This document shows, piece after piece, positions 8,839 to 16,893 of a stretch of 59,122 nt of DNA. Source of the stretch: Xanthobacteraceae bacterium (GTDB lineage: Bacteria; Pseudomonadota; Alphaproteobacteria; Rhizobiales; Xanthobacteraceae); the NCBI GenBank assembly GCA_030037895.1, contig JASHPW010000069.1, forward strand, positions 1 to 59,122. The letters are read 5' to 3'. Positions within the stretch are counted from its first letter, which is position 1. Every line of letters begins with the position of its first letter. The position numbers and the translations under genes were made by a program. The notes beneath the pieces were generated by a model. It did not search any database and was not told where the DNA came from. It saw nothing but the letters and a program-made list of their open reading frames with translations.

Positions 8839-9066
8839 TCAGCTCTGGCCCGGCTCCTCGCCGCCATTGTCGTCGCGCCGTTCGTCCTCTTCTTCATCGT
8901 CCGCGACCGGCACGGCATAGACCCCGGACAGCCAGCGGTTGAGGTCGACGTCGGCGCAGCGTCGCGAGCAGAACGGCCGGAACGCCGCGGCGCCGGGTTT
9001 GCCGCAGATCGGGCAGGTCTTGCCGCGTCGAGCATCGGGCATCATCGCAATATGGGGCGCGCGCAC
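8839..9066 (-). CDS. yacG: DNA gyrase inhibitor YacG (zinc-binding)
   Basis: This 75-residue protein carries the YacG zinc knuckle: CPICGKP near residues 18-24 and [10 protein letters not shown] near residues 33-42, followed by [11 protein letters not shown] and an acidic tail. In E. coli YacG binds GyrB and protects against gyrase poisons. The GTG at 9066 is taken as start since GAGGTGG lies 7 nt upstream; ATG codons at 9045 and 9042 are alternatives that lose only seven or eight residues. It follows maf by 12 bp and is the last gene of the hisD operon. Confidence 0.93.
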   Translation of the reverse strand: MRAPHIAMMPDARRGKTCPICGKPGAAAFRPFCSRRCADVDLNRWLSGVYAVPVADDEEEDERRDDNGGEEPGQS

Positions 9067-9078
9067 GGCGGCGCCACC

Positions 9079-9702
9079 TCACAACGTATTGAGCCAGCCG
9101 AAATGGATCGGGTAACCCTCGCCGCCCAGCAGCGCCATGGTCTCGTACAGCGGCAGGCCGACAATATTGGAGTAGGAACCGACGATCTTGACGACGAAAG
9201 TCCCGGCGATGCCCTGCGCCGCGTAGCCGCCGGCCTTGCCGCGCCATTCGCCGGAGGCGAGATAGGCCTCGATGTCCTGATCGGACAACCGCTTGAAGCG
9301 CACCCGCGTCTCCACGTGACGCTGACGGAACGTCTCCTTCGGCGTCACCAGGCATATGGCGGTATGAACGCGATGATTGCGGCCGGAGAGGAGCCGCAGG
9401 CATTGCGCCGCCTCGTCGAGCAGCTCCGCTTTCGGCAGGATGCGGCGGCCGACGGCGACCACCGTGTCGGCGGCGAGGATGTAGGAGCTTTTGAGCTCGT
9501 CATCGAGCCGCACCATGGCGAGCGCCGTCGCGGCCTTGCTGCGCGCCAGGCGCGTCGCGCAGGCGCGCGGCAGTTCGCCCCGCTTCGGCGTCTCGTCGAT
9601 GTCGGCGGGGCGCAGCGCGTCGGGCTCGATGCCGGCCTGGTTGATGAGCGCGAGCCGGCGCGGCGAGCCGGAGGCGAGTACGAATCGCGGGCGGCCGATC
9701 AT
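9079..9702 (-). CDS. maf: Maf-type nucleoside triphosphate pyrophosphatase
   Basis: The 207-residue protein begins with the Maf signature [18 protein letters not shown] and has the downstream [17 protein letters not shown] segment, which holds the catalytic Asp. [21 protein letters not shown] and the end [14 protein letters not shown] are also typical. Maf proteins hydrolyse non-canonical or modified nucleotides and were first linked to septum formation. The ATG overlaps the infA stop codon (ATGA), showing translational coupling. It is within the hisD–infA–maf–yacG operon. Confidence 0.95.
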   Translation of the reverse strand: MIGRPRFVLASGSPRRLALINQAGIEPDALRPADIDETPKRGELPRACATRLARSKAATALAMVRLDDELKSSYILAADTVVAVGRRILPKAELLDEAAQCLRLLSGRNHRVHTAICLVTPKETFRQRHVETRVRFKRLSDQDIEAYLASGEWRGKAGGYAAQGIAGTFVVKIVGSYSNIVGLPLYETMALLGGEGYPIHFGWLNTL

Positions 9703-9917
9703 TTGAACCGGTAGGTAATCCGGCCCTTGGTCAGATCGTAAGGCGTCATCTCCACCAGCACTTTGTCGCCGGCGAGCACGCGGATGCGGTTCTTGCGCAT
9801 GCGTCCGGCGGTGTGGGCGATGATTTCATGCTCGTTCTCGAGCTTGACGCGGAAGGTAGCGTTCGGGAGCAGCTCCGTCACGACACCGGGAAATTCCAAA
9901 AGTTCTTCCTTCGTCAT
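9699..9917 (-). CDS. infA: Translation initiation factor IF-1
   Basis: At 72 residues this is exactly the usual IF-1 length. It has a single OB-fold: [54 protein letters not shown] and [15 protein letters not shown]. It binds the 30S A site during initiation. The start at 9917 is fixed by family length; sequence upstream in frame is not IF-1-like. The stop overlaps the maf start by 4 nt (ATGA). A 119-bp gap separates it from the phosphatase gene upstream, so it may also have its own promoter. Confidence 0.98.
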   Translation of the reverse strand: MTKEELLEFPGVVTELLPNATFRVKLENEHEIIAHTAGRMRKNRIRVLAGDKVLVEMTPYDLTKGRITYRFK

Positions 9918-10036
9918 TCGTGACCCGGAGTTGTGGTTTCCGGCCGCGACCATGATCACAGTCTGGGCCAAAATTTGCGCGGAACCTAGCGGATGACGGG
10001 CCGCTCCACAACGCCAACTTTTCGCCGCCTCGGTTT

Positions 10037-10498
10037 TCATTCGTTGCCGGGGCTGTTGCAGGAAAAGCGTTGGCGGATGCGCTGCAAAAGCTGGTCGCGC
10101 ACCTCCCGATAGGCATCGAGCCGCTGCTCGCGGCTGCCTTCGGCGCCGGTCGGATCGGCCGTCGGCCAGTACTCGACATCGACGGCACGGGCGCGGGTCA
10201 GCTCGAGCGCCCGGTGATGGGCCTCGGGCGCGAGCGTGACGATGAGGTCGAAATTGAGACCCTCCCGCTCCTCGAGCTCCTCGAAGGTGACCGGCTTGTG
10301 TCGCGAAATATCGATGCCGATCTCGGCCATGACGGCGACCGCGAACGGGTCGAGTTCACCCTTGCGCACGCCGGCGGAGCCGACATGGATGGCGCGGCCC
10401 ATGATCTGCGCAAACAGCGCGGCGGCGATCGGCGAGCGCACGGAATTGAGGCCGCAGGCGAACAGCACCGCCGAGGGTTGCGTCGCGGACGCCGGCAT
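10037..10498 (-). CDS. Low-molecular-weight phosphatase / arsenate reductase-fold protein
   Basis: The 153-residue protein has the CX5R(S) phosphate loop ([17 protein letters not shown]) near residue 15 and the acidic DPTGAEGS segment near residue 115 that supplies the general acid (Asp). It should be a cytoplasmic protein-tyrosine-phosphatase-like enzyme. The conserved version next to UPF0262 and infA in Rhizobiales has no assigned substrate that I know. GAGGAG lies 6 nt before the ATG, and the gene begins 9 bp after the UPF0262 stop codon. The loop reads CGLNSVR and not the CxGNICR of classic LMW-PTPs, so arsenate or another substrate is possible. Confidence 0.88.
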   Translation of the reverse strand: MPASATQPSAVLFACGLNSVRSPIAAALFAQIMGRAIHVGSAGVRKGELDPFAVAVMAEIGIDISRHKPVTFEELEEREGLNFDLIVTLAPEAHHRALELTRARAVDVEYWPTADPTGAEGSREQRLDAYREVRDQLLQRIRQRFSCNSPGNE

Positions 10499-10507
10499 CG
10501 CGGCTCC

Positions 10508-11002
10508 TCACCCCTTCCAGTGCAACACCGTGACCAAGGTGAACAGCCGCCGCGCCGTGTCGAAATCAAGTTCGACCTTGCGCTTGAGCCGCTCCATCAG
10601 GATGCGTGAAGCTTCGTCGTGCAGCGCGCGGCGACCCATGTCGAGCGCCTCGATGCGGTCCGGCGTCGACGTGCGGATCGCCGCATAATAGCTGTCGCAG
10701 ACGACGAAATAGTCCTTCACGATGCGACGAAACGGCGCCAGCGAGAGCAGATGCGCGATCACCGGCCTGCCGTCGGTCTCGCGGATATCGAACATGAGCC
10801 GATTGCCGCTGATCCCGAGGTTGAGCGCATAAGGTCCGCCCTCATGGCCGACCGGCCGGAAGCTGTTCTCCTCGATGAGATCGTAGATCGCGACCGCGCG
10901 TTCATGCTCGACGTCGCGGTTCGCCCGTCCGATCGACGATTCATCGAGCGTGACCGCCACGAGGCGGCCGGTTCGCTGCTTGTCGCGCTCGGAGCGGACC
11001 AT
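10508..11002 (-). CDS. UPF0262 family protein
   Basis: The 164-residue protein matches the conserved UPF0262 family: [20 protein letters not shown], then [34 protein letters not shown] and [18 protein letters not shown]. It is cytoplasmic with no known biochemical role. It starts on the hisD stop codon (TGATG, 1-nt overlap), and this hisD–UPF0262–phosphatase order is conserved in Rhizobiales. The start at 11002 is set by that coupling and by family length. Confidence 0.93.
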   Translation of the reverse strand: MVRSERDKQRTGRLVAVTLDESSIGRANRDVEHERAVAIYDLIEENSFRPVGHEGGPYALNLGISGNRLMFDIRETDGRPVIAHLLSLAPFRRIVKDYFVVCDSYYAAIRTSTPDRIEALDMGRRALHDEASRILMERLKRKVELDFDTARRLFTLVTVLHWKG

Positions 11003-12294
11003 CAGCGGTTGAGCCGAACGGCGACGGAACGGGCGTGGGCGTCGAGCCCTTCCGCGGTCGCGAGCGTGATTGCGGCGTCGGCCAGCGCGCGCAGTTGTTC
11101 CGGCCCGCATTTGAGGATCGACGTGCGCTTCATGAAATCGAGAACGCCGAGCCCGGAGGAGAAACGCGCCGATCGCGCCGTCGGCAGCACGTGGCTGGAG
11201 CCGGCCGCATAGTCGCCGATCGCCTCCGGCGTGTGCGCGCCGATGAAGATCGCGCCGGCATTGCGGATGCGGGCGGCAAGGCGATCCGCATCGGCCGCCG
11301 CGATTTCGAGGTGCTCGGGCGCGAGCGCGTCGATGAGCGGCAAGGCTTCATCGAGGTCGCGCACCACAATCACCGCGCCGAACACGCGCCAGGACGCGGC
11401 GGCAACCCGTACACGCGGCAGATCGGCGAGCTCCTTCGCCACCGCGCGCTCGACCGCTGCGGCGAGCGCGGCGTCGTCGGTGACGAGGATCGCCTGCGCG
11501 TTCGAATCGTGCTCGGCCTGCGCCAAGAGATCGGCGGCGATCCAATCCGGATTGCCGGTCCGGTCGGCGAGGATCAGCACCTCGGACGGACCGGCGATCA
11601 GGTCGATGCCGACCTTGCCGAACACGACGCGCTTGGCCGCGGCGACATAGGCGTTGCCCGGCCCGACGATCTTGGCGACCGGAGCGATGGTCTCGGTGCC
11701 GTAGGCGAGCGCGGCGATCGCCTGCGCGCCGCCAACGCGGAAAATCTCGTCGACGCCGGCGAGTTTCGCCGCGGCAAGGACAAGCGGCGGCAGCTTGCCG
11801 CCGGGCGCCGGCACCGCCATTGCCAGGCGCGGCACGCCGGCGACTTTGGCGGGCACCGCGTTCATCAGCACGGAAGAAGGATAGGCGGCGGTCCCGCCCG
11901 GCACGTAGAGCCCGACCGCCTCGATCGCCGTCCAGCGCCAGCCGAGTTCGACGCCGAGCGGATCGGTGAAGCGGTCGTCCTGCGGCACCTGCCGGCGATG
12001 AAAAACCTCGATGCGGTCGCGGGCGAATGCGAGCGCCGCGAGCGCCTCGCCGGCGCAGGTCCGAAGCGCCGCCTGTATCTCGTCCTGCGTGACCCGCAGG
12101 CCGATGCCGTCGAGGGCGAAGCCATCGAATTTCTGCGTGTAGTCCTTGAGCGCGCGGTCGCCGCGGGCGGCGACGTCGGCGATGATGGCGCGCGCCGCCG
12201 CCTCGACATCGGCCGCCGCTTCGCGCTTCATCTCGAGCAAGGCGCGGAATTTTTCCGCAAAATCGTCGGAGCGTGTGTCGAGGCGGATAGCCAT
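11002..12294 (-). CDS. hisD: Histidinol dehydrogenase
   Basis: The 430-residue enzyme oxidises L-histidinol to L-histidine in two NAD-dependent steps. Visible landmarks are [20 protein letters not shown], the [14 protein letters not shown] segment, [16 protein letters not shown] (metal and substrate ligands), and the catalytic Glu-His pair in [28 protein letters not shown] sequence near the end is also typical. It heads a leftward operon with UPF0262, the phosphatase, infA, maf and yacG. The other his genes are elsewhere, as is usual in Rhizobiales. Confidence 0.97.
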   Translation of the reverse strand: MAIRLDTRSDDFAEKFRALLEMKREAAADVEAAARAIIADVAARGDRALKDYTQKFDGFALDGIGLRVTQDEIQAALRTCAGEALAALAFARDRIEVFHRRQVPQDDRFTDPLGVELGWRWTAIEAVGLYVPGGTAAYPSSVLMNAVPAKVAGVPRLAMAVPAPGGKLPPLVLAAAKLAGVDEIFRVGGAQAIAALAYGTETIAPVAKIVGPGNAYVAAAKRVVFGKVGIDLIAGPSEVLILADRTGNPDWIAADLLAQAEHDSNAQAILVTDDAALAAAVERAVAKELADLPRVRVAAASWRVFGAVIVVRDLDEALPLIDALAPEHLEIAAADADRLAARIRNAGAIFIGAHTPEAIGDYAAGSSHVLPTARSARFSSGLGVLDFMKRTSILKCGPEQLRALADAAITLATAEGLDAHARSVAVRLNR

Positions 12295-12700
12295 GACGGT
12301 GACCTGTGCGCTGTCCGGCGACGCGTCATGCTCGCGCTCGTCGCGGGCGTCCGCGTCTTGATAACCGAGTCGATCAAAAACGTGGATGGCCGAGACACGG
12401 GGCGCCCCGGAGACCCCGACCCGGCCATGACGGTAAAGTCAAAATTCCGCGTTCGACGAAATTCAGTATCAGGTCTCTTTTATTATAACAATTCTAATAT
12501 TTGGCCATCTGGTTGACAAAAACTTTGTTGTTGCGCAACTGCTTGAGTGGTCGATCCTGATCGATGCATCGCCTGTCGCAACGATGGCCGCGAGAAAATT
12601 CACAAGATCGAGCCGGGCGCCGCGCCGCTACAACTCCTTCGATGATTTTCATCGTGCGACGCGATGTTTTCTGGTCGCACCGTGACCGCCATGCCGTGAG
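12295..12700. other. 406-bp divergent intergenic region hisD / FTR1
   Basis: No gene is seen here. The region holds the upstream sequences of hisD (leftward) and the FTR1 permease (rightward). An AT-rich block at about 12465-12530 stands out from the GC-rich surroundings. It contains the Irr-like palindrome and a perfect TTGACA at 12513-12518. Confidence 0.7.
12482..12498. promoter_or_regulatory. Candidate Irr (iron-response) operator upstream of FTR1 permease
   Basis: The 17-bp near-palindrome ATTATAACAATTCTAAT has half-sites TTATAA and TTCTAA spaced by 3 bp. This resembles the Rhizobiales Irr box, remembered as TTTAGAA-N3-TTCTAAA, with one mismatch in the left half-site. A TTGACA -35-like hexamer starts 15 bp downstream (12513-12518), and the next gene rightward is an iron permease. 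Irr is the haem-dependent iron regulator in this group. The binding claim is an inference from motif and context. Confidence 0.5.
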
Positions 12701-13534
12701 GTGCCCGTGCTTCCTTCGCTGCTGATCGTCTTTCGTGAAGTCTTCGAGGCCGGCTTGATCGTCGGCATCGTCATGGCGGTGACATCCGGCGTCGCCGGAC
12801 GCGGGCGCTGGATCGCCGGCGGCGTCGCCGCGGGCGTACTTGGCGCCTGCGTGGTCGCTTTGTTCACCAGCGGATTGTCGGAACTGTTCGGCGGCAGCGG
12901 CCAGGAATTGTTCAATGCCGCCATTCTCGGCTTCGCGGTGCTGATGCTCGGCTGGCACAATGTGTGGATGGCGCGGCACGGCCGCCAACTTGCCGCGGAA
13001 TTACGCGCCGCCGGCGCCGCGGTGGTCGCGGGATCGAAATCGCTGGCCGCGCTCGCGGTCGTGGTGGCGATCGCGGTGCTGCGCGAAGGCTCCGAAGTCG
13101 TGCTGTTTCTCTATGGCGTGGCCGCCGCGGAGGGCGGCGCCGGCATCGGCATGGTGATCGGCGGCATCATCGGGCTCGCGCTCGGCTCGCTGGTCTGCCT
13201 CCTCACCTATTTCGGCCTTATCACCATTCCCACGCGCTATCTGTTCAGCGTGACCTCGACGTTGATCGCATTGTTGGCCGCAGGCATGGCGGCGCAGGCG
13301 ATCGCCTTCCTGCAGCAGGCTGACGTTTTCACCCTCTTCGACCAGACGGTATGGAACACGTCCGGGATTCTGAGCGATGAGAGCCTTCTCGGACGGGCGC
13401 TGCACACGCTGATCGGCTATGTTGATCGGCCGACCGCCATGCAGCTCATCGTCTATGCGGCCACTCTCACCGTCATAGCGGTGCTGATGAAGCTTTTCGC
13501 CGCGCCGGCGGCGCGGCGTCCGCAAACGGCGTGA
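12701..13534 (+). CDS. FTR1-family high-affinity iron permease
   Basis: The 277-residue polytopic membrane protein has seven or so hydrophobic segments and the two REXXE iron-binding motifs of FTR1 permeases: REVFE at residues 12-16 and REGSE near residue 129. These acidic motifs carry Fe3+ through the membrane, usually after oxidation of Fe2+. No ferroxidase, EfeO/EfeB or periplasmic iron-binding gene is adjacent, so its partner protein is unknown. GTG codons at 12701 and 12707 are both possible starts; GAGG lies directly before the second. It lies between hisD and DUF2948, which are usually closer together in related genomes. Confidence 0.9.
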   Translation: MPVLPSLLIVFREVFEAGLIVGIVMAVTSGVAGRGRWIAGGVAAGVLGACVVALFTSGLSELFGGSGQELFNAAILGFAVLMLGWHNVWMARHGRQLAAELRAAGAAVVAGSKSLAALAVVVAIAVLREGSEVVLFLYGVAAAEGGAGIGMVIGGIIGLALGSLVCLLTYFGLITIPTRYLFSVTSTLIALLAAGMAAQAIAFLQQADVFTLFDQTVWNTSGILSDESLLGRALHTLIGYVDRPTAMQLIVYAATLTVIAVLMKLFAAPAARRPQTA

Positions 13535-13562
13535 CCGGGCCATCCGCAGGTCATGTCGAGGA

Positions 13563-14030
13563 TCACGCGGTCCGCGAATCCGCGGCGGAGTGATCCGGGC
13601 ACAGCGCCGCCGAAAAGACTTCGCCGAGATCGACAAGCTCCGCCTCCAGGCATTCGACATCCAGACGAATGACGCCGCCGCCGGAGAACGTCAGCGTGAC
13701 GGTGCCGGAAGGAGGATCGCGCTCGACGAATTCGACCGCAAGAAGGTTGAGCAGCGCGTTTCTGTTGGTCGGATCGAGATCGCGGCACTTGCAGGCAAGA
13801 ACGCGGTCGAAGCGCAGCGCCGTCCGGCAGCGTCGGTAATCCGCGCCGGCTGCCCTGCCGTCCTTGGCGTCGACCGCATTCATCCAGTCGAAGCGGTTGA
13901 GCGCCATCACAAATCGGCGCTCGCGCGGTTGCCAGAAAATATCGGCAATCTTGACGAGAGCGTCCTGCACGTGGGCGGAAACGACCTCGACATCATCCTT
14001 GTCGAGAGCGATGAGTTTAAGCTCCTCCAT
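13563..14030 (-). CDS. DUF2948 family protein
   Basis: The 155-residue cytoplasmic protein matches DUF2948, a Rhizobiales family found upstream of hisD. Typical segments are LKLIALDKDDVEVVSAHVQD, FVMALNRFDWM, RRCRTALRFDRVLACKCRDL and the strand VTLTFSGGGVIRLDVECLEA. It is mostly beta-strand by pattern, and no function is established. It is followed (leftward) by the convergent FTR1 gene. In many relatives it directly precedes hisD, so the FTR1 gene appears to interrupt a conserved order. The last dozen residues (SAADSRTA) run into GC-rich palindromic sequence. Confidence 0.88.
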   Translation of the reverse strand: MEELKLIALDKDDVEVVSAHVQDALVKIADIFWQPRERRFVMALNRFDWMNAVDAKDGRAAGADYRRCRTALRFDRVLACKCRDLDPTNRNALLNLLAVEFVERDPPSGTVTLTFSGGGVIRLDVECLEAELVDLGEVFSAALCPDHSAADSRTA

Positions 14031-14583
14031 GGCCGCGTCCTCGTTCTCGGCGTTCCTCTGCCATGGAAATTAGGGAGACGATTTGTCCCCCGCAAGCCCC
14101 GGGCGCGTAAGAACCTTGCCCGTCGGGCCGACCGTGCCCGACGCCGCATTGAAGGCGGCCGATACGCCGCGGCGCGGATCGATCGGCAGCCATCCGCCCG
14201 CCGCGGCAATAGATCCACACGACCAATAGATCCACACGACCATATGTATGCGAGTACGCTTTCGGCGAACGAAGGCGGTCTGCGGCCGCGGGCGGCTTAC
14301 TTGGCTGTTTTGATTGACGCGCCGTTGCCGCCGTTGCGGTGAGCTCACGGCCGCCCGGCCGGCTATCAACAATCGCTGCCGCGGACGCGCAAGTTGTATT
14401 TGCTTCCAAGCCCGTAGGTTGCTAAGACCAATCTAACAAACTATTTCTTAACTTGCCCGCGGTATCGCGGGCGTGGCCGCGGACAATGGCTCCACTGCGA
14501 TCCTCATGATCTCAATCCCGTCTGTTATGTCTCTTCCGCTCCCGTTAAGGGATACCCGCTGCCTTTCTTGAAAGGGAGGATTT
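14031..14583. other. 553-bp region without a recognisable gene
   Basis: No open frame here has convincing protein character. The region contains an exact 17-bp tandem duplication (14209-14242) and a purine-rich ribosome-binding stretch (AAAGGGAGGA, 14571-14580) for the small gene that follows. Short minus-strand frames exist but lack family features and cross the tandem repeat. Confidence 0.6.
14209..14242. repeat. 17-bp tandem duplication
   Basis: The unit ATAGATCCACACGACCA occurs twice head to tail at 14209-14225 and 14226-14242 with no mismatch. It lies in non-coding DNA upstream of the 58-aa gene and looks like a recent slippage duplication. No known binding site is recognised in the unit. 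Confidence 0.85.
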
Positions 14584-14760
14584 ATGCCTAAGAAGTCAAA
14601 GAAGCGACGCGCCTGGACCGCGAGCGAGGTCCGCGACCTGAAGACGCTGGCGCGCAAGAAAACCCCGGCGGCGAGGATCGCCAAGAAATTGAAGCGAACC
14701 GAAGGCGCGACGCGGCAAAAGGCGTTCAGCATCGGGCTGTCGCTCGATTCCCGTTCCTGA
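14584..14760 (+). CDS. Small basic protein with HTH/Myb-like pattern (58 aa)
   Basis: A strong ribosome site, AAAGGGAGGA, ends 3 nt before the ATG. The 58-residue product starts MPKKSKKRRAWTASEV, then RDLKTLARKKTPAARIAKKL, KRTEGATRQKAFSIGLSL and DSRS. The pattern Trp–acidic–Leu–Leu followed by 'ARIAKKLKRTEGATRQKA' looks like a three-helix DNA-binding fold of the SANT/Myb or resolvase-HTH kind. Small proteins like this are frequent in Bradyrhizobium relatives and are easily missed because of their length. A hairpin with six T residues lies about 60 bp after the stop. The role is unknown; binding to DNA is an inference. Confidence 0.75.
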   Translation: MPKKSKKRRAWTASEVRDLKTLARKKTPAARIAKKLKRTEGATRQKAFSIGLSLDSRS

Positions 14761-15135
14761 CCTTTTTCAGCAGTCCCAGTTTTCGAGTACCGAGAGGCGC
14801 CGGCCTGCGCACAGGCTTCGGCACGCTCTCGTGCGGGCATTTTTTGTTGGCACGCGTCCGTTGCAACTGCGGCCACGCGGGTCAAGGCGGCGAGCGGCGG
14901 CCATACCAGATTAGGAATGATGTCCGAAAAGGGGCATCTTGGAGCGGTGTGCGAAAAGGCAAGAGCCGGGCCGTTGGGCTTAACCTAAAAGCCCGTCCTC
15001 AGGCTTGACCAAGGGTTGCGCGCTGGCGGGTCGGCGCGAGCCCTCGCCGATCTCGTCCGCAAGCCCGGAAAGCATGAAATAGTCAATTCTTAGCTCGGTC
15101 GTAGTATTCCCGGCGCCCCGGTGGTACGCATCCTT
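14761..15135. other. 375-bp intergenic region before the type I secretion genes
   Basis: It contains the terminator at 14821-14845 and a small perfect hairpin (GGGCTT 14976-14981, AAGCCC 14989-14994). No gene is recognised. The promoter of the secretion genes should be near its right end, but no convincing hexamers were seen. Confidence 0.5.
14821..14845 (+). terminator. Rho-independent terminator after the 58-aa gene
   Basis: The stem GCACG (14821-14825) pairs with CGTGC (14830-14834) around a 4-nt loop. GGGCA and six T residues (14840-14845) follow. It is 60 bp downstream of the stop codon at 14760 and oriented to end that transcript. Upstream CCTGCGCACAGG-like sequence allows an alternative longer fold. 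Confidence 0.65.
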
Positions 15136-16893
15136 ATGAGCCAGCTTCCCCGCCCGCTGCGGCAGTCGCCGGCAAGCTCCGAGCTTGCCGCCGCCCTCCT
15201 CGCCTGCCGGCGGGCCTTCCTCGCCATCGCGCTGTTCAGCGGCATGAGCAACATCCTGATGCTCACCGGCGCGTTGTTCATGCTCGAAATCTATGACCGG
15301 GTGTTGCCGAGCCGCAGCGTGCCGACGCTTGTCGCGCTGTTGCTCTTGGTGGCGGGCCTCTACGCCGCGCAAGGCGCCATCGACGCGGTCCGCAGCCGCA
15401 TCCTCGTGCGCATCGGCACGAGCCTCGACGAAGCGATGAGCATGCGCCTCTATGACGCCGTCGTCCGCCTGCCGCTCAAGGTCGGCGGCAAGGGTAACGG
15501 CGCGCAGCCGATCCGCGATCTCGATACGGTGCGCGGCTTTCTGTCCGGCATCGGCCCGGTCGCCTTGTTCGATCTGCCATGGATGCCGGTCTATATCGCC
15601 GTCTGCTTCCTGTTCCACACCTATATCGGCCTGACCGCACTCGCCGGCGCCATTATCCTCATCACGATCACGATCGTGACCGAAGTACGGACGCGGCAGC
15701 CGACCCGCATCGCCACGCAATTCGCCGCGGCGCGCAACGCGCTGATGGAGGCGAGCCGGCGCAATGCCGAGGCGATCACCGCTATGGGCATGGTCGGCCG
15801 CATCGCCCAACGCTGGAGCGACCTCAACCGCAGTTACGTGGCGAGCGGCGGTCACGCCAGCGATGTCGTCGGCGGGCTCGGCGCGATGTCGAAGATTCTG
15901 CGCTTGCTGCTGCAGTCCTGCTTGCTTGCGGTTGGCGCCTGGCTGGTGATCAAGCAGCAAAGTACGCCCGGCATCATCATCGCCGGCTCCATCTTGGGGG
16001 CACGCGCGCTGGCGCCGGTCGATCTTGCGATCGCCAATTGGCGCGGCTTCGTCGGCGCCCGGCAAAGTTGGCAGCGGCTGTCGCGACTGCTCGAGGTCGT
16101 GCCGGCGCGGACCGAGCCGATGCCGCTGCAGGCACCGGGAAAAACGCTTACGGTCCAGACCGCGGCGGTGGCACCCCCGGGCGAGCAGAAGATCGTGTGC
16201 CAAGACGTGAACTTCACGCTCGCCGCCGGCGCGGCGCTCGGCGTGATCGGCCCGACCGCGTCGGGAAAATCGTCGCTGGCGCGCATGCTGGTCGGGGTGT
16301 GGACGCCGGTGCGCGGGACCATCCGCCTTGACGGCGCCAGCCTCGACCAATGGTCGCCGGAAGCGCTCGGCCGCCACATCGGCTATCTGCCTCAGGACGT
16401 CGAGTTGTTTCCGGGCAATGTGGCGCAGAACATCGCCCGCTTCGAGGATCCGCCCAATGCCCAGGCGGTCCTCGCCGCCGCGCAGGCGGCCGGCGTACAC
16501 GACCTCATCGTCAATCTTCCGGCCGGCTACGAAACGAATGTCGGCGAGCACGGCAGCGCGCTGTCCGCCGGTCAGGCGCAGCGGATCGCGCTCGCGCGCG
16601 CGCTTTACCGCGATCCATTCCTGGTGGTGCTCGACGAGCCCAACTCCAATCTCGACGCCGAGGGCGACGAAGCGCTGACCCGCTCCATTCTCGGCATTCG
16701 CAGGCGCGGCGCCATCGCCGTGGTGATCGCCCATCGCCCCAGCGCCATCGCCGGCGTCGACTACATTCTGGTGATGGGCAAAGGCCGCCAGCAGCAATTC
16801 GGACCGAAAGAGGAAATCCTCAACCGCGTGACCCACGCGAGCGCGCCGCCGCGTGCTTTGAAAGTTGTGCCCGATCAGGGAGGAACAGGATGA
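15136..16893 (+). CDS. Type I secretion ABC transporter, permease/ATPase (PrtD type)
   Basis: The roughly 585-residue protein has an N-terminal transmembrane domain (about residues 25-300). It then has an ATPase domain with Walker A GPTASGKSS, the signature LSAGQAQRIALARAL, Walker B LVVLDEPNSNLD and the H-loop IAHRPS. There is no N-terminal C39 peptidase, so substrates would be RTX-like proteins with an uncleaved C-terminal signal. The ATG at 15136 is used; a GTG at 15121 would add MVRIL. Neither has a good ribosome site. The stop overlaps the adaptor start (ATGA). No RTX substrate, TolC homologue or lipase/protease gene is nearby. Confidence 0.93.
   Translation: MSQLPRPLRQSPASSELAAALLACRRAFLAIALFSGMSNILMLTGALFMLEIYDRVLPSRSVPTLVALLLLVAGLYAAQGAIDAVRSRILVRIGTSLDEAMSMRLYDAVVRLPLKVGGKGNGAQPIRDLDTVRGFLSGIGPVALFDLPWMPVYIAVCFLFHTYIGLTALAGAIILITITIVTEVRTRQPTRIATQFAAARNALMEASRRNAEAITAMGMVGRIAQRWSDLNRSYVASGGHASDVVGGLGAMSKILRLLLQSCLLAVGAWLVIKQQSTPGIIIAGSILGARALAPVDLAIANWRGFVGARQSWQRLSRLLEVVPARTEPMPLQAPGKTLTVQTAAVAPPGEQKIVCQDVNFTLAAGAALGVIGPTASGKSSLARMLVGVWTPVRGTIRLDGASLDQWSPEALGRHIGYLPQDVELFPGNVAQNIARFEDPPNAQAVLAAAQAAGVHDLIVNLPAGYETNVGEHGSALSAGQAQRIALARALYRDPFLVVLDEPNSNLDAEGDEALTRSILGIRRRGAIAVVIAHRPSAIAGVDYILVMGKGRQQQFGPKEEILNRVTHASAPPRALKVVPDQGGTG

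Noticed and set aside
14017..14409. Minus-strand frames of 100-130 codons upstream of DUF2948
   Set aside because: They cross the 17-bp tandem duplication and have no family features, membrane pattern or good start site.
14980..16836. 618-codon minus-strand frame across the type I secretion ABC gene
   Set aside because: The sense strand encodes a full ABC transporter with Walker motifs; the antisense frame has no recognisable domain.
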